NCBI GenBank assembly: GCA_964351365.1
Contig: CAYGNP010000031.1
Location: 1-9,310, forward strand
Length of the DNA stretch: 9,310 bases
Source of the DNA: UBA1672 sp964351365
Lineage (GTDB): Bacteria > Pseudomonadota > Alphaproteobacteria > Micavibrionales > Micavibrionaceae
Direction of reading: 5' to 3'
Position 1 is the stretch's first letter; each line of letters begins with the position of its first letter. This document shows positions 7,997 to 9,310 of the stretch, piece by piece. Under the pieces are notes generated by a model. That model was given only the letters and a program-made list of their open reading frames with translations. It did not search any database and had not been told where the DNA came from. Position numbers and translations under genes: made by a program.

Positions 7997-8086
7997 CTTC
8001 AATAATTCTAGCGGTCTGCGCGCCCAAACGAGCCTCAGCATTAAATTCTATGATTGCTTACCTACGATATGTAGTAGTGAATAATT

Positions 8087-8116
8087 TATATATACACATC
8101 ATGTGGTGTTTAACAA
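8087..8116 (-). promoter_or_regulatory. Putative sigma70-type promoter of the CBASS operon
   Basis: On the minus strand TTGTTA (8116-8111) is followed after 18 bases by TATATA (8092-8087); a second TATATA register gives a spacer of 16. This would start transcription near 8080, about 40 bases before the ATG at 8041 or 85 before that at 7996. The spacer holds an 11-base palindrome, CACATCATGTG on the plus strand (8095-8105), which could be an operator. The sequence is AT-rich, so chance matches are likely and confidence is modest. Confidence 0.4.
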
Positions 8117-8191
8117 GTATATAAATCTTATAATTAACAAGTTACTTTAAGAAAATTTTTCTTCATTTTTTACTTTAAGTTAGGTGGGTTA

Positions 8192-8226
8192 TTAAATTTG
8201 CAATACGATTAGTATTGTAAATTTAA
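8192..8226. repeat. Near-perfect palindrome, 15-bp arms, 5-base loop
   Basis: Arms 8192-8206 and 8212-8226 pair at 14 of 15 positions. The exception (G8200 against T8218) would be a G-U wobble in RNA. The loop is GATTA (8207-8211), and the core is CAATAC/GTATTG. No T run follows on either strand, so it is not a typical terminator. It may be an operator, a recombination site, or a single-strand structure used in transfer or replication. Confidence 0.75.
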
Positions 8227-8242
8227 ATAAGATATTTAAATT
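8220..8242. repeat. Perfect 10-bp inverted repeat, 3-base spacer
   Basis: AATTTAAATA (8220-8229) and TATTTAAATT (8233-8242) are exact reverse complements around AGA. The left arm overlaps the right arm of the adjacent 8192-8226 palindrome, so the two structures could not form at the same time. It consists almost only of A and T, so it may be an easily melted element or a binding site for a dimeric regulator. Confidence 0.65.
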
Positions 8243-8354
8243 GTATTTCAGTTATTTATTGTTATTTGTGAACTTAAATTATTAGACTTTCTAAGGCTGT
8301 CCGCCTCGCGCCGTTCAAGCGCTTCATCCAAAAAATAGTGCCGAATATATTCCT

Positions 8355-8486
8355 GCTTTTTCATCGCGTGCTTGAAAAAGCCAATAATATTTCGTCGATT
8401 TTTTCGACAAGGGTTTTGATGAAAACCTGCATCGCTTGATCGTTGCTACCCGATCCTCGCCGGAGACGAGGTTGCATAACGCAACC
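8355..8486. promoter_or_regulatory. Hairpin-rich leader upstream of the ardC-like gene
   Basis: Five stem-loops occur in about 130 bases. They are: GCTTTTTCA/TGAAAAAGC (8355-8363 with 8373-8381, nine perfect pairs, nine-base loop); GTCGA/TCGAC (8394-8398 with 8404-8408); GGTTTT/AAAACC (8412-8417 with 8422-8427, four-base loop); CCTCG/CGAGG (8455-8459 with 8467-8471); and GGTTGC/GCAACC (8470-8475 with 8481-8486). The last two share bases 8470-8471. Antirestriction genes in the leading region of conjugative plasmids can be driven by promoters folded from single-stranded DNA, and this cluster could be such a site, part of an oriT, or a structured mRNA leader. The hairpins are visible; the role is inferred. 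Confidence 0.5.
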
Positions 8487-8490
8487 CTAT

Positions 8491-8503
8491 TCCAAATTGG
8501 AGG
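8491..8503 (+). promoter_or_regulatory. Strong ribosome-binding site inside a short palindrome
   Basis: GGAGG at 8499-8503 lies eight bases before the ATG at 8512 and fixes the start of the antirestriction gene. It overlaps the 11-base palindrome TCCAAATTGGA (8491-8501), a possible operator. The palindrome's loop is too small for a stable RNA hairpin. Confidence 0.8.
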
Positions 8504-8511
8504 ATTTAAAA

Positions 8512-9310
8512 ATGAGTAAAGTTGATGTTTATCAGGATGTAACAAATCGAATTATAGAGGCTCTTGAAAAGGGCTTAGAGGGATCTTTTGAATTGCCGTG
8601 GCATGGCATTTCTCAAATTCCAGAAAATGCACATACAGGCAAAAAATATAAAGGGGTGAATGTTCCCCTGCTCTGGGTTTATCAAATGTGTGAAGGCTAT
8701 CAATCAGGAATCTGGGCAACATATAAGCAATGGCAAGAGCGCGGCGCACAAGTGCGAAAAGGTGAAAAATCAGCCCATATCGTTTTTTGGAAAATGATTG
8801 AGCAAGAACCCGCCCAAGATAATGAAGAAAAATCTATGCGAATGTTTGCTAAATGGTCACGCGTTTTTAATGCCGATCAGGTGGATGGGTTTAATCCAGA
8901 TGATGATTTTGTTCCTGCCGAGATAGGTTCTTTTGAGAGCGCCGATGCCATTATTGAAGGCTCTGGCGCAGATATACGCCACAAAGAAGTAAAAGCGTTC
9001 TACTGCCCTTCTGAGGACTTTATCAATATGCCCCCTGCCCTTCGCTTTAAAGACACGGCAGATTCAACGGCCACAGAAAATTATTACAGCACCATGTTTC
9101 ATGAACTAACCCACTGGACAGGCGCAAAGCACCGTCTCGACCGCTTCGCTATCGAGAAATTTTCTAAAAGTGATTATGCATTTGAGGAATTAGTCGCTGA
9201 ATTAGGGGCTGCAATGGCGTGTGCATCTATAGGCGTAACCCCCCTGCCCCGCGCTGATCATGCCAAATATATCGAATGTTGGTTGAAAGCTTTACAAGAT
9301 GATAAAAAAT
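8512..9310 (+). CDS. ardC: ArdC-like antirestriction protein (3' partial)
   Basis: Protects incoming mobile DNA from host restriction. ArdC-family proteins join an N-terminal single-stranded-DNA-binding domain to a zincin-type metalloprotease-like domain. Visible are 266 residues from MSKVDVYQDVT. The N-terminal domain shows ELPWHG, KKYKGVNVPLLW and IWATYKQWQERGAQVRKGEK (67-86), the standard ArdC_N features. The C-terminal domain has the zinc motif HELTH (197-201) followed by W-T-G, and FEELVAELGAAMA (224-236), where E230 is the likely third zinc ligand. The family runs to about 290-310 residues, so only a short C-terminal piece is missing past the window end. The start is fixed by a strong GGAGG. 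It is transcribed divergently from the CBASS operon. Its presence argues that this DNA belongs to a plasmid or an integrative conjugative element. Confidence 0.92.
   Translation, partial: MSKVDVYQDVTNRIIEALEKGLEGSFELPWHGISQIPENAHTGKKYKGVNVPLLWVYQMCEGYQSGIWATYKQWQERGAQVRKGEKSAHIVFWKMIEQEPAQDNEEKSMRMFAKWSRVFNADQVDGFNPDDDFVPAEIGSFESADAIIEGSGADIRHKEVKAFYCPSEDFINMPPALRFKDTADSTATENYYSTMFHELTHWTGAKHRLDRFAIEKFSKSDYAFEELVAELGAAMACASIGVTPLPRADHAKYIECWLKALQDDKK

Larger units (their letters stand above)
8042..8290. other. Strongly AT-rich intergenic region between divergent genes
   Basis: No gene is supportable here. Beyond the putative promoter it holds the palindromes annotated at 8192-8242, a 10-base direct repeat TTACTTTAAG at 8142-8151 and 8170-8179 (start-to-start distance 28), and GTTATTT twice at 8251-8257 and 8261-8267. 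Such clusters occur in regulatory regions, origins and recombination sites. None of these can be assigned from the sequence alone. The composition shifts sharply to more GC-rich DNA at about 8291. Confidence 0.55.

Noticed and set aside
7903..8124. 73-codon plus-strand open frame across the CD-NTase N-terminus
   Set aside because: It is antisense to conserved CD-NTase sequence and to the likely promoter, and has no domain support.
8142..8179. Iteron-type replication origin from the repeated TTACTTTAAG
   Set aside because: Only two copies are present and no replication protein gene is in the window.
8194..8224. dif-like XerC/XerD recombination site
   Set aside because: The palindromic core only loosely resembles dif; the central region is five rather than six bases and the arm sequences do not match well.
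8305..8325. tRNA fragment suggested by GTTCAAGC
   Set aside because: There is no acceptor stem, anticodon arm or T-arm pairing around it; it is just a short GCGC-flanked stretch.
8324..8545. 73-codon minus-strand open frame over the hairpin leader
   Set aside because: It overlaps the start and ribosome-binding site of the ardC-like gene, has no recognisable domain, and is better explained by structured non-coding DNA.

Overview
The window reads as accessory or mobile DNA from a Gram-negative bacterium. An RND metal-efflux pump needs an outer membrane, and ArdC-type antirestriction genes are typical of conjugative elements in Proteobacteria. The style of the DNA would fit an alphaproteobacterium, but nothing here fixes the taxon. 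Base composition is mosaic. A hand-counted sample inside the efflux gene (1861-1920) has 28 G/C in 60 bases, while one inside the HNH gene (4021-4080) has 14 in 60. This suggests the middle block was acquired separately.

Layout. (1) Bases 1-3736, plus strand: the 3' part of a CzcA-type heavy-metal RND pump gene, overlapping by one base a CzcD/ZitB-like cation diffusion facilitator gene. Together they form a metal (Zn/Cd/Co type) resistance module. (2) Bases 3737-3908: a 172-base gap between convergent genes, holding a 25-bp imperfect inverted repeat. (3) Bases 3909-7996 (possibly 8041), minus strand: a tight five-gene operon. In transcription order it encodes a CD-NTase (cyclic-oligonucleotide synthase), a bacterial HORMA protein (Cap7), a TRIP13/Pch2-like AAA+ ATPase (Cap6), a small membrane-anchored alpha/beta protein that I do not recognise, and an HNH nuclease. 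The first three are the signature of type III CBASS antiphage defence. (4) Bases 8042-8511: an AT-rich intergenic region with the likely defence promoter and a 15-bp-arm palindrome, followed by a more GC-rich, hairpin-studded leader. (5) Bases 8512-9310, plus strand: an ArdC-like antirestriction protein with an intact HELTH zincin motif, cut off by the window end.

How the genes work together. By analogy with studied type III CBASS, the HORMA protein in its closed, peptide-bound state switches on the CD-NTase. The TRIP13-like ATPase reopens HORMA and resets the system. The nucleotide second messenger then fires an effector that kills or stalls the infected cell. Studied systems of this type commonly use the nuclease NucC, which is absent here. 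The effector slot holds the membrane-anchored alpha/beta protein, with an HNH_5-type nuclease just downstream. This effector arrangement is the most novel part of the window. The position of the defence operon between metal resistance and antirestriction genes suggests a cargo region of an integrative or conjugative element or a plasmid.
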